From a bacterium (GTDB taxonomy: Bacteria > Ratteibacteria > UBA8468 > B48-G9 > JAFGKM01): a stretch of 10,791 nt of DNA. The translations under genes and the position numbers were made by a program. The notes beneath the pieces are model-generated. The model ran no database searches. It was not told where the DNA came from and saw only the letters and a program-made list of their open reading frames with translations. Location: assembly GCA_029548585.1 (NCBI GenBank), contig JAKPNC010000158.1, positions 1-10,791 on the forward strand, written 5' to 3'. Shown one piece after another: positions 1 through 5,717 of the stretch (its first letter is position 1; the number at the start of each line of letters is the position of its first letter).

Positions 1-1
1 C

Positions 2-1156
2 AAAGCCGTCGTTGTTACGGCTGAAGAGATGGCGGGGCTCGCCAGGAAAGAGGATATAAGCAGTCTGGCAAAGAGGGTTGACGTGGTTACAACCGGAACG
101 TTCGGCCCCATGTGCTCTTCCGGGGTTTTCCTGAATTTCGGACATTCCAATCCGAGGATCAAGATAGGGGGGGGCAAGGTCACCCTCAACGATGTGCCCG
201 CTTATGCGGGGCTGGCTGCCGTCGATGTATATCTCGGCGCAACGGCTTGTCCGGAGAATGATCCGAAGAACTCTGATTATCCCGGCCCCTTTAACTATGG
301 GGGAGGCCACGTGATAGAAGATCTTCTTTCTGGCGGCAGGGTAAGACTCGAGGCCAGCTCTTACGGGACAGACTGTTATCCCAGGAAGCAGGTCTCGGCA
401 GACATCTCTCTCCGGGATATGAACGAGACCATCCTTTTTAATCCGAGGAACTGCTACCAGAATTACAATGTGGCCGTTAACCTTTCAAACAAGACCATAT
501 ACACCTACATGGGTATCCTTAAACCGGGGCTGGGCAATGCCAATTATTCGAGCGCTGGCCAGCTTTCTCCGCTCCTGAAAGATCCGTACCTTTCAACCAT
601 GGGATTCGGAACAAGGATATTTTTCGGGGGAGGCACAGGCTACATAGCCTGGTGGGGCACCCAGTACAACCCTTCTGTCAAGAGGAGCGAAAACGGGATT
701 CCATGCACCGGCGGGGCCACCCTGGCGCTCGTGGGAGACCTCAAGCAGATGAGCCCGGAGTATGTCAGGGGCGCCAGCCTTACCGGCTACGGGGCCAGCA
801 TCATACTCGGGGTGGGAATACCCATTCCCATTCTTAACGAAGAGATAGCCCGGTGGGTATCAATCCCTGAAGAAGAGATATATGCCACAGTTGTGGATTA
901 CAGCAGCGATTATCCCAACTGCACGGGAAAGACTCTCGGCGAGGTAACTTATGCGCAGCTCAGAAGCGGTGAGATAGAGATCATGGGCAGGAAGGTGCCT
1001 ACGGGATCACTTTCAAGCTACCGGAAGGCAAGGGAGATTGCCGAAACCCTCAAGTCATGGATATCCGGAGGCGCTTTTTCCGTTACAAAACCTCTCTTCA
1101 GTTTCCCGGATCACAAGAGCGGGTATTGTTTCAAATCCATGAAGGAGAAGAAATAA
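2..1156 (+). CDS. Homocysteine biosynthesis protein, DUF39/HcyBio family (5' partial)
   Basis: The protein belongs to the DUF39 (COG1900) family, which with a NIL/ferredoxin partner converts aspartate semialdehyde and sulfide to homocysteine in methanogens and some anaerobic bacteria (MA1821/MA1822 in Methanosarcina acetivorans). The frame is open from base 2 and reads KAVVVTAEE before the first Met at base 29. That Met is internal, because the family keeps this VVTAEE stretch, so the true start lies left of the window. Seen directly: GTFGPMCSSG (the Cys, residue 29 from the Met at base 29, probably matches the essential Cys54 of MA1821), GATACPEND, SYGTDCYPRKQ, FNPRNCYQNYNVAVN, the Gly-rich GTRIFFGGGTGYIAW and a C-terminal TGSLSSYRKAREIAETLK. 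Five or more conserved cysteines suggest persulfide or cluster chemistry (inference). The stop lies 1 base before the partner's ATG, so the two are surely cotranscribed. No membrane segments are seen; it is probably cytosolic. Confidence 0.9.
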   Translation, partial: KAVVVTAEEMAGLARKEDISSLAKRVDVVTTGTFGPMCSSGVFLNFGHSNPRIKIGGGKVTLNDVPAYAGLAAVDVYLGATACPENDPKNSDYPGPFNYGGGHVIEDLLSGGRVRLEASSYGTDCYPRKQVSADISLRDMNETILFNPRNCYQNYNVAVNLSNKTIYTYMGILKPGLGNANYSSAGQLSPLLKDPYLSTMGFGTRIFFGGGTGYIAWWGTQYNPSVKRSENGIPCTGGATLALVGDLKQMSPEYVRGASLTGYGASIILGVGIPIPILNEEIARWVSIPEEEIYATVVDYSSDYPNCTGKTLGEVTYAQLRSGEIEIMGRKVPTGSLSSYRKAREIAETLKSWISGGAFSVTKPLFSFPDHKSGYCFKSMKEKK

Positions 1157-1157
1157 G

Positions 1158-1562
1158 ATGGAAAAGAAATACGTCTTTCATTTCCCCCGTGAATTCGTGG
1201 ACAAGCCGGTGATGTCGGACATGGTCAGGAAGCACGGGCTTGATTTCAACATATTGAAAGCCTACGTCACCCCCGAGGAAGAAGGCACCCTCGTTCTTGC
1301 TCTCCGGGGAGACGAAGATACGGTTCAAAACGCCATAACGGAAGTTGAAAAACTCGGGATAAGGGTTCAATCCATATCAAGCGACATAAGGATGATAAGG
1401 GAGAAATGTACGGACTGTTCCGTATGTGTTCCTCTCTGCCCGGTAAAGGCCCTCTCCCTGGACAGGAAAGACTTCTCCGTGGAATTCGACCCGGAGAAAT
1501 GCATAGCCTGCGGACTCTGTATAAAAGCGTGTCCCACCAGGGCCATGGTGCTGACCATTTGA
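1158..1562 (+). CDS. NIL-domain protein with two [4Fe-4S] ferredoxin motifs (homocysteine biosynthesis partner)
   Basis: This 134-residue protein has an N-terminal NIL-type alpha/beta domain (about residues 4-78), the small domain also found at the C-terminus of methionine ABC-transporter ATPases. It is followed by a bacterial-type 2[4Fe-4S] ferredoxin module. Cluster ligands are visible as CTDCSVCVPLCP (Cys84, 87, 90, 94) and CIACGLCIKACP (Cys115, 118, 121, 125). The same architecture is the established partner of DUF39 proteins (MA1822 type), where it probably supplies electrons or holds sulfur during sulfide incorporation into homocysteine. The ATG is 1 base after the DUF39 stop, and a purine-rich GAAGGAGAAG lies upstream inside that gene, consistent with coupled translation. 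The length is normal and both clusters look intact. Alternative: a generic ferredoxin, but the NIL domain and the neighbour argue against that. Confidence 0.92.
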   Translation: MEKKYVFHFPREFVDKPVMSDMVRKHGLDFNILKAYVTPEEEGTLVLALRGDEDTVQNAITEVEKLGIRVQSISSDIRMIREKCTDCSVCVPLCPVKALSLDRKDFSVEFDPEKCIACGLCIKACPTRAMVLTI

Positions 1563-1574
1563 CAATCAAATCAA

Positions 1575-1653
1575 GGCGGGACTGCGACCCGCCCTGGAAA
1601 ACTTATCCGCCGGAGTTGTAATTAAGGCGGAAAGCCGCGGGCAGTGCCCGTGG
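1575..1653 (+). promoter_or_regulatory. Three consecutive hairpins between the homocysteine genes and nifS
   Basis: The 163-base gap holds three inverted repeats: GGCGGG/CCCGCC (1575-1580 with 1588-1593, 7-base loop), TCCGCC/GGCGGA (1606-1611 with 1626-1631, 14-base loop), and CCGCGGGC/GCCCGTGG (1635-1642 with 1646-1653, 3-base loop, one G-U pair). The first two use the same GGCGG/CCGCC core, so the 1575 arm could pair with the 1606 arm, and the 1588 arm with the 1626 arm, giving alternative folds. No T-run follows any stem, so none is a classic intrinsic terminator. Just downstream lie an 8-base direct repeat TTCAGGCA (1656-1663, 1673-1680) and a -10-like TAAAAT (1667-1672) with no good -35. 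The region could be an attenuator, an mRNA-processing or stability element, or a degenerate interspersed palindrome. It matches no riboswitch class I know. Confidence 0.4.
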
Positions 1654-1725
1654 GATTCAGGCAATTTAAAATTTCAGGCATGCCCGGCGCAAGCCTGCAA
1701 GGGCAGGGCAAAAAGAGGTAAGACA

Positions 1726-2892
1726 ATGGTATACATGGACTATAATGCGACTACCCCGTGCGACAAGCGTGTTGTTGAGTCGATGCTCCCCTATTTCAGC
1801 GAAAATTTTGCCAACGCTTCTTCCGTCTACCAGCCGGCAAGGGCTGCAAGGAAGGCGGTTGAAGAAGCGAGGGAGAAGGTGGCTTCCCTGGCGGGATGCC
1901 TTCCTGAGGAGATATTTTTTACTTCCGGCGGAACCGAATCCGACAACTGGGCAATTGTGGGTGCCGCCTTAAAGCTCGAGGCCAGGGGCAAGCATATCAT
2001 AACCTCCCGGGTGGAGCACCATGCCGTAATAAATACGTGCAAGGCCCTTGCCAGGAAGGGATACAGGATTACATACCTGCCCGTTGACTCCCACGGTGTT
2101 GTTGACTTGTCGAAGCTTGAGGCCTCCATAAAGAAGGATACCGTACTTGTAAGCGTGATGTACGCCAACAACGAGATCGGAACTATACAGCCTGTAGGAA
2201 AGATAGCTGAACTGGCAAGGTCAAGGGGCGTACTTTTCCATACCGACGCCGTCCAGGCTTTCGGCAAGCTGCCGTTACGGCTGGATAAGAACGGGCCGGA
2301 CATGGCTTCCTTTTCGGCCCATAAGCTTTACGGGCCCAAGGGAGTCGGGGCTCTCTATATAAGGAAGGGCGTATCCATACCCCCATTCATTAAAGGAGGG
2401 GGGCAGGAGAAAGGCAGGCGTTCCGGGACGACCAATGTCGCAGGCATAGTTGGATTCGGCAGAGCCGCGGAGATAGTCGCTGCGGAGATGGATGCCGACA
2501 TTGAAAGGGTTGGCAACCTGCGCGACATCCTCGAGAAGAGGATCATGGAAACGATACCCGAGATCGTGGTGAACGGCCACCCAGAAAACCGTCTCCATAA
2601 TACCCTGAACGTGTGCATAAGATATATAGAGGGAGAGAGCATCCTGATGAGCCTCGATTTTGAAGGGATCTGCGCTTCATCCGGTTCCGCGTGCACCTCG
2701 GGTTCTCTCGAACCGAGCCACGTGCTTCTTGCCATAGGTCTTCCGCACGAGGTCGCACACGGTTCTCTCAGGCTCAGCCTTGGAAGGTATAACACCATGG
2801 AAGACGTTGAAAAGGTGTCTTCCGTTCTGCCCGGAATAGTCGACCGGCTCAGGCAGATCTCCCCTTTCTGGAACGAAAAGAAAACAGGGTAA
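1726..2892 (+). CDS. nifS: Cysteine desulfurase, NifS/IscS class I
   Basis: This PLP enzyme removes sulfur from L-cysteine as an enzyme-bound persulfide and feeds Fe-S assembly and thiolation. Its 388 residues are the normal class I length. Seen: N-terminal YMDYNATTP; TSGGTESDN (about 66-74) for PLP phosphate contacts; EHHAV (97-101) with the ring-stacking His98; DAVQ (174-177); the PLP-Schiff-base lysine in SAHKLYGPKG (Lys200); and the mobile-loop catalytic cysteine in SSGSACTSGSLEPSHVL (Cys323). The long SGSACTSG loop is diagnostic of class I (NifS/IscS), not SufS/CsdA. A purine-rich AGAGGT (1714-1719) precedes the ATG. It is followed after 3 bases by nadA and then by an IscU/NifU scaffold, so its likely clients are Fe-S assembly, the MnmA homologue and possibly LarE. 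Whether to call it IscS or NifS is a matter of convention; no nitrogenase gene is in view. Confidence 0.96.
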   Translation: MVYMDYNATTPCDKRVVESMLPYFSENFANASSVYQPARAARKAVEEAREKVASLAGCLPEEIFFTSGGTESDNWAIVGAALKLEARGKHIITSRVEHHAVINTCKALARKGYRITYLPVDSHGVVDLSKLEASIKKDTVLVSVMYANNEIGTIQPVGKIAELARSRGVLFHTDAVQAFGKLPLRLDKNGPDMASFSAHKLYGPKGVGALYIRKGVSIPPFIKGGGQEKGRRSGTTNVAGIVGFGRAAEIVAAEMDADIERVGNLRDILEKRIMETIPEIVVNGHPENRLHNTLNVCIRYIEGESILMSLDFEGICASSGSACTSGSLEPSHVLLAIGLPHEVAHGSLRLSLGRYNTMEDVEKVSSVLPGIVDRLRQISPFWNEKKTG

Positions 2893-2895
2893 CCC

Positions 2896-3801
2896 ATGGA
2901 TATAACCGAAGAGATAAAGAACCTTAAGAAGGCGAAAAACGCGGTGATAATTGCGCATAATTACCAGCTTCCCGAGGTGCAGGATATCGCCGATTTTACC
3001 GGAGACTCCCTGGAACTTTCAAGAAAAGCCATGGAGCTTGAAGGTTTCGATGTCATAGTCTTCTGCGGGGTCCGCTTCATGGCCGAGACAGCCAAGATAC
3101 TCTCTCCCGGCAGGAAGGTGCTTCTTCCCGAGGCCGATGCGGGATGTCCCATGGCCGACATGGCCGACCCGGAGGGTCTCCTGAAGATGAAAGAGATGCA
3201 TCCGGGAGCCTGGGTGGTCTCTTACGTTAATACGAGCGCAGCCGTAAAGGCTCTCAGCGATGTATGCTGCACCTCTGCTAATGCAGACGCCGTTGTAAGG
3301 AACGCACCCCGGGATAAGGTCATATTCCTGCCCGACAGGAATCTGTGCTGGTACGTCAGGCAGAAGGTCAAAGGCAAGGAAATCGTATGCTGGGACGGCT
3401 ACTGCATCGTCCACAGGAGGTTTAAGCCTGGCGACGTGGCCATGGCCAGGAAGCTCTATCCGTCCGGGGAGGTGATAGTCCACCCCGAATGTGATCCGGA
3501 AGTACAGTCCCTTGCAGACGGGGTATACTCCACGTCCGGCATGCTCAGGAGGGTGAGGGAATCACTCTCCGGGGTATTCATCGTGGGAACCGAGGAAGGG
3601 CTTATTCACAGGATGAAGATTGAAAATCCCGGTAAGACATTCTATTCCCTGGGTCCTGCCAGGACCTGTTCCAACATGAAAAAAACGACTCTTTCAAGCG
3701 TGAAAAATGCCCTTGTGCAAGATAGGTATCCCGTGGAACTGGACCCGGATGTAATAAGGGGAGCCAGGAGAGCCCTTGAGAGGATGATAGAATACATATA
3801 G
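2896..3801 (+). CDS. nadA: Quinolinate synthase NadA
   Basis: NadA condenses iminoaspartate with dihydroxyacetone phosphate to quinolinate in de novo NAD synthesis, using an oxygen-sensitive [4Fe-4S] cluster. The 301-residue length matches the compact NadA type (Thermotoga, archaea) rather than the longer enterobacterial one. Seen: HNYQ near the N-terminus (His21, Tyr23), TGDSLELS, FCGVRFMAETAKIL, and the three expected cluster cysteines in DAGCPMADM (Cys84), WDGYCIVH (Cys160) and GPARTCSNMKKT (Cys248). HPEC (186-189), which carries the active-site His and Glu, is also present. All key residues look intact. The gene starts 3 bases after nifS and ends 13 bases before nifU, so an Fe-S client enzyme is embedded in the assembly operon, echoing the known nifS-like/nad linkage in Bacillus. 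NadB and NadC are not in the window. The upstream ribosome site is weak, consistent with translational coupling to nifS. Confidence 0.96.
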   Translation: MDITEEIKNLKKAKNAVIIAHNYQLPEVQDIADFTGDSLELSRKAMELEGFDVIVFCGVRFMAETAKILSPGRKVLLPEADAGCPMADMADPEGLLKMKEMHPGAWVVSYVNTSAAVKALSDVCCTSANADAVVRNAPRDKVIFLPDRNLCWYVRQKVKGKEIVCWDGYCIVHRRFKPGDVAMARKLYPSGEVIVHPECDPEVQSLADGVYSTSGMLRRVRESLSGVFIVGTEEGLIHRMKIENPGKTFYSLGPARTCSNMKKTTLSSVKNALVQDRYPVELDPDVIRGARRALERMIEYI

Positions 3802-3814
3802 GAAGGATAAAAAA

Positions 3815-4192
3815 ATGGAATACACTGACAAGGTTTGCGAATATTTCAGGAACCCGAAAAACATGGGCAGGATTGAAAATCCCGATGGCGTCAGCACCGT
3901 GGGCAACCCCATATGCGGGGATGTTATGAAGATATACATAAAGGTGCGGGATGACAGGATAGAAGACATCAAGTTTGAGACTTTCGGCTGCGGTGCTGCA
4001 ATTGCCACCTCCTCTGTTGTGACCGAGCTTGCCAAGGGTAAAACCCTGCAGGAGGCGGAAAAGATATCCAACCGGGAGGTCGTGGATTTCCTGGGCGGCC
4101 TGCCACCGGTGAAAAAACACTGCTCCCTTCTTGCCGAGGATGGTCTGAAGGCCGCAATAAAGAATTATAGAGAGAAAAAGGGAGCCAAGTGA
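3815..4192 (+). CDS. nifU: Fe-S cluster assembly scaffold, IscU/NifU N-domain type
   Basis: This 125-residue protein matches the IscU-like scaffold on which [2Fe-2S] and [4Fe-4S] clusters form from NifS-derived persulfide. Seen: GNPICGD with Cys34 and the cluster-release Asp36, ETFGCGAAIATSS with Cys59, and KKHCSLLAEDG with His102 and Cys103. That is the full set of three cysteines, Asp and His. The N-terminal YFRNPKNMGRIENPDG is typical of the family. It is the scaffold domain alone: the central ferredoxin and C-terminal Nfu domains of full NifU are absent, and an Nfu domain is instead encoded separately two genes downstream. A strong GGAAGGA Shine-Dalgarno (3801-3807) precedes the ATG, suggesting independent, efficient translation. 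It could equally be named iscU; no HscA, HscB, ferredoxin or IscR gene lies in the window. Confidence 0.94.
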   Translation: MEYTDKVCEYFRNPKNMGRIENPDGVSTVGNPICGDVMKIYIKVRDDRIEDIKFETFGCGAAIATSSVVTELAKGKTLQEAEKISNREVVDFLGGLPPVKKHCSLLAEDGLKAAIKNYREKKGAK

Positions 4193-4198
4193 TACAAG

Positions 4199-4633
4199 AT
4201 GGAAGAAGAAGGCCGGGTTCTGGAAGTGAAAGACGGTTACGCCCTTGTCGGGATTGAAAAAAAGGGGGCGTGCGGCGATTGTATCACGTGCGGGATGTGC
4301 GGCGGCGAGCGGAAAGGCGCGCAAATTTTCCATGCGCCGTGCGGGGAAGGCGTTGCCAGGGGTGATCTTGTAAGGATACAGTTCGACGGCAGGATTCTCC
4401 TCAGGGGCGCGCTTTACATGGTTGGGATTCCCTTTGCCGGCATCCTTGCTGCTATTGCCGCAGCCGGACTGGTTGAAAACCGTGCCCTTAAAACAATTCT
4501 TTTCATAACGGTGTCCGTGTCCGCCTTCATTTACGGCACGGAAAAGGGGAGCCGGGAAGGAAGAAAGTTGAGTGGAACGATAGTGGAATGCAAAAAACAG
4601 GGAGATAAGAATGGAAGTCAAAGAAAAAGTTGA
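4199..4633 (+). CDS. RseC/MucC-like membrane protein with a Cys-rich N-terminus
   Basis: The 144-residue product has an N-terminal cytosolic beta-type domain, a cysteine cluster CGDCITCGMCGG (Cys25, 28, 31, 34), a further Cys48 in the APCGEG segment, and two hydrophobic helices (about 71-92 and 97-113) followed by a charged tail. This order matches the RseC/MucC family (PF04246): E. coli RseC has KASCSSCASRAGCG and a later VPCDE at equivalent places. RseC is linked to the SoxR-reducing system and to Rnf complexes, and the cysteines may hold an Fe-S cluster (inference). It begins 6 bases after nifU, and its last 23 bases overlap the nfu-like gene, so it belongs to this assembly operon rather than to an rnf operon. 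The extra Cys31 gives a regular C-x2-C-x2-C-x2-C. The family call rests on architecture and motif spacing only. Confidence 0.75.
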   Translation: MEEEGRVLEVKDGYALVGIEKKGACGDCITCGMCGGERKGAQIFHAPCGEGVARGDLVRIQFDGRILLRGALYMVGIPFAGILAAIAAAGLVENRALKTILFITVSVSAFIYGTEKGSREGRKLSGTIVECKKQGDKNGSQRKS

Positions 4634-4838
4634 AAAGGCGATGGAAGACGTAAGGCAGTTCCTCCAGGCTGACGGAGGAGACTGCGAGATAGTTGAAGTA
4701 AAGGACAACAAGGTAAGCGTAAGGCTCAAGGGCGCCTGCAAGGGATGTCCTTTCTCGACAATGACCCTTAAGATGCGCATAGAAGCCATAATAAAGGAAA
4801 GGGTCCCGGAGATAAAGGAAGTTGTAGCCGTGGATTGA
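4611..4838 (+). CDS. Nfu-type Fe-S carrier (NifU C-terminal domain)
   Basis: This 75-residue stand-alone Nfu domain carries the diagnostic motif GACKGCPFSTMTLKMRIE with the CxxC pair Cys43/Cys46, and the N-terminal signature VRQFLQADGGDCEIVEV. Nfu proteins bind a [4Fe-4S] cluster between two CxxC pairs of a dimer and deliver it to apo-targets. The length is the normal minimal size for single-domain Nfu. The ATG lies inside the upstream RseC-like gene in another frame (23-base overlap), with GGGAGATAAG just upstream as ribosome site, which decides this start. Together with the separate scaffold gene upstream it reconstitutes the outer two domains of full-length NifU as independent proteins. 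NadA, encoded three genes earlier, is an obvious candidate recipient (inference). Confidence 0.92.
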   Translation: MEVKEKVEKAMEDVRQFLQADGGDCEIVEVKDNKVSVRLKGACKGCPFSTMTLKMRIEAIIKERVPEIKEVVAVD

Positions 4839-4859
4839 CAATTAACGGCAGGCAGGGGC

Positions 4860-5717
4860 ATGGAAGGCAAGATAAGGAAAGCAGAAGAGATACTCAAGTC
4901 GTTAGAGAAGGTCCTGGTAGCTTTTTCCGGGGGCGTTGACAGCTCGGTTCTCCTGAAGATATCCCTTGATTCTCTCGGCAGGAATAGAGTGATTGCCGTT
5001 ACTGCCGTATCTCCAATCCACCCTGCCGCAGAAAAGAAGGAAGCTGTGAAAATAGCCGCCGAACTTAAAGCGACCCACCTTTTCATCGAGACGGGAGAGC
5101 TGAAAGACTCCCGTTTCATGTCAAACCCGCCAGAACGCTGCTTTTACTGCAAAGAAGCCCTTTTCAGCATGATGGAAGAGATCCGCTCTCTCCGCGGTTT
5201 CAACGCCGTTGTCGACGGCACGAACAGGGATGATTCAGGAGACTACAGGCCCGGGGAAAAGGCCGGCAGGATGTTCGGTGTCCGGTCGCCCCTCAGGGAA
5301 GCCGGAATGACAAAGGAGGATGTGCGCCGGTATGCCAGGCAGTCCGGCCTGCCCTGCTGGGACAAGCCTTCAAACTCCTGCCTTGCATCAAGGATACCTT
5401 ACGGGCAGGATATATCCCTCGAAAGGCTGAGTAGAATCCATTCCGGGGAGAAATACCTTTATTCCCTCGGCTTCAGGGAAGTCCGTTTGAGGGATTACGG
5501 AGACCTTGCCAGGATAGAAATCCCCCCTGTCCAGCTGCGGGATGCTGTCTCCATGAAGGAAAGGATCGCCGCAAGGCTGAAGAAATACGGCTACCATTAC
5601 ATCACCCTCGACCTTGAAGGATTCAGGAGCGGAAGCATGAACAATGTTCTGAAAGGCTCCCCGTCTTTGAAAAATGAAAAAGAAAAAAGTTCTCGTAGGG
5701 ATGAGCGGAGGCGTTGA
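4860..5717 (+). CDS. larE: LarE-type PP-loop ATP-dependent sulfurtransferase
   Basis: The 285-residue protein opens with an ATP-pyrophosphatase P-loop, FSGGVDSS (22-29). It then has NPPERCFYCKEALF (Cys94, Cys97), VVDGTNRDDSGDYRPG, and KPSNSCLASRIPYG with Cys174, which appears to match the sacrificial Cys176 of Lactobacillus plantarum LarE. These segments are characteristic of LarE, which adenylates the carboxylates of pyridinium-3,5-biscarboxylic acid mononucleotide and inserts sulfur to build the nickel-pincer nucleotide. Some LarE proteins carry three cysteines that bind a [4Fe-4S] cluster and transfer sulfur catalytically; Cys94, Cys97 and Cys174 would be candidates here (inference). LarB and LarC are not in the window, so a different thiolation target is possible. 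The very basic tail (KSSRRDERRR) is encoded in the 44 bases shared with the next gene and may be a by-product of the overlap. Confidence 0.85.
   Translation: MEGKIRKAEEILKSLEKVLVAFSGGVDSSVLLKISLDSLGRNRVIAVTAVSPIHPAAEKKEAVKIAAELKATHLFIETGELKDSRFMSNPPERCFYCKEALFSMMEEIRSLRGFNAVVDGTNRDDSGDYRPGEKAGRMFGVRSPLREAGMTKEDVRRYARQSGLPCWDKPSNSCLASRIPYGQDISLERLSRIHSGEKYLYSLGFREVRLRDYGDLARIEIPPVQLRDAVSMKERIAARLKKYGYHYITLDLEGFRSGSMNNVLKGSPSLKNEKEKSSRRDERRR

Noticed and set aside
29..31. The ATG at 29 as the true start of the DUF39 gene.
   Set aside because: The frame is open upstream and encodes the family-typical VVVTAEE, so the gene begins outside the window.
4223..4306. The C-x2-C-x2-C-x2-C motif in the RseC-like protein read as a ferredoxin.
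   Set aside because: It lacks the C-x3-C-P ending of bacterial ferredoxins and is followed by a second conserved Cys and two membrane helices, which fits RseC better.
3602..5119. A 505-codon open frame on the minus strand across nadA, nifU, the RseC-like gene, nfu and larE.
   Set aside because: It runs antisense to five genes with clear family motifs, shows no recognisable domain, and looks like the usual shadow of biased codon use.
4860..5717. larE as a duplicated MnmA or a GMP synthase/ExsB-like enzyme, since it shares the SGGVDSS P-loop.
   Set aside because: The NPPERCFYCK and SNSCLASRIPYG segments are LarE-type, and it lacks the PNPCxxCN and GQRKGLG motifs of MnmA.
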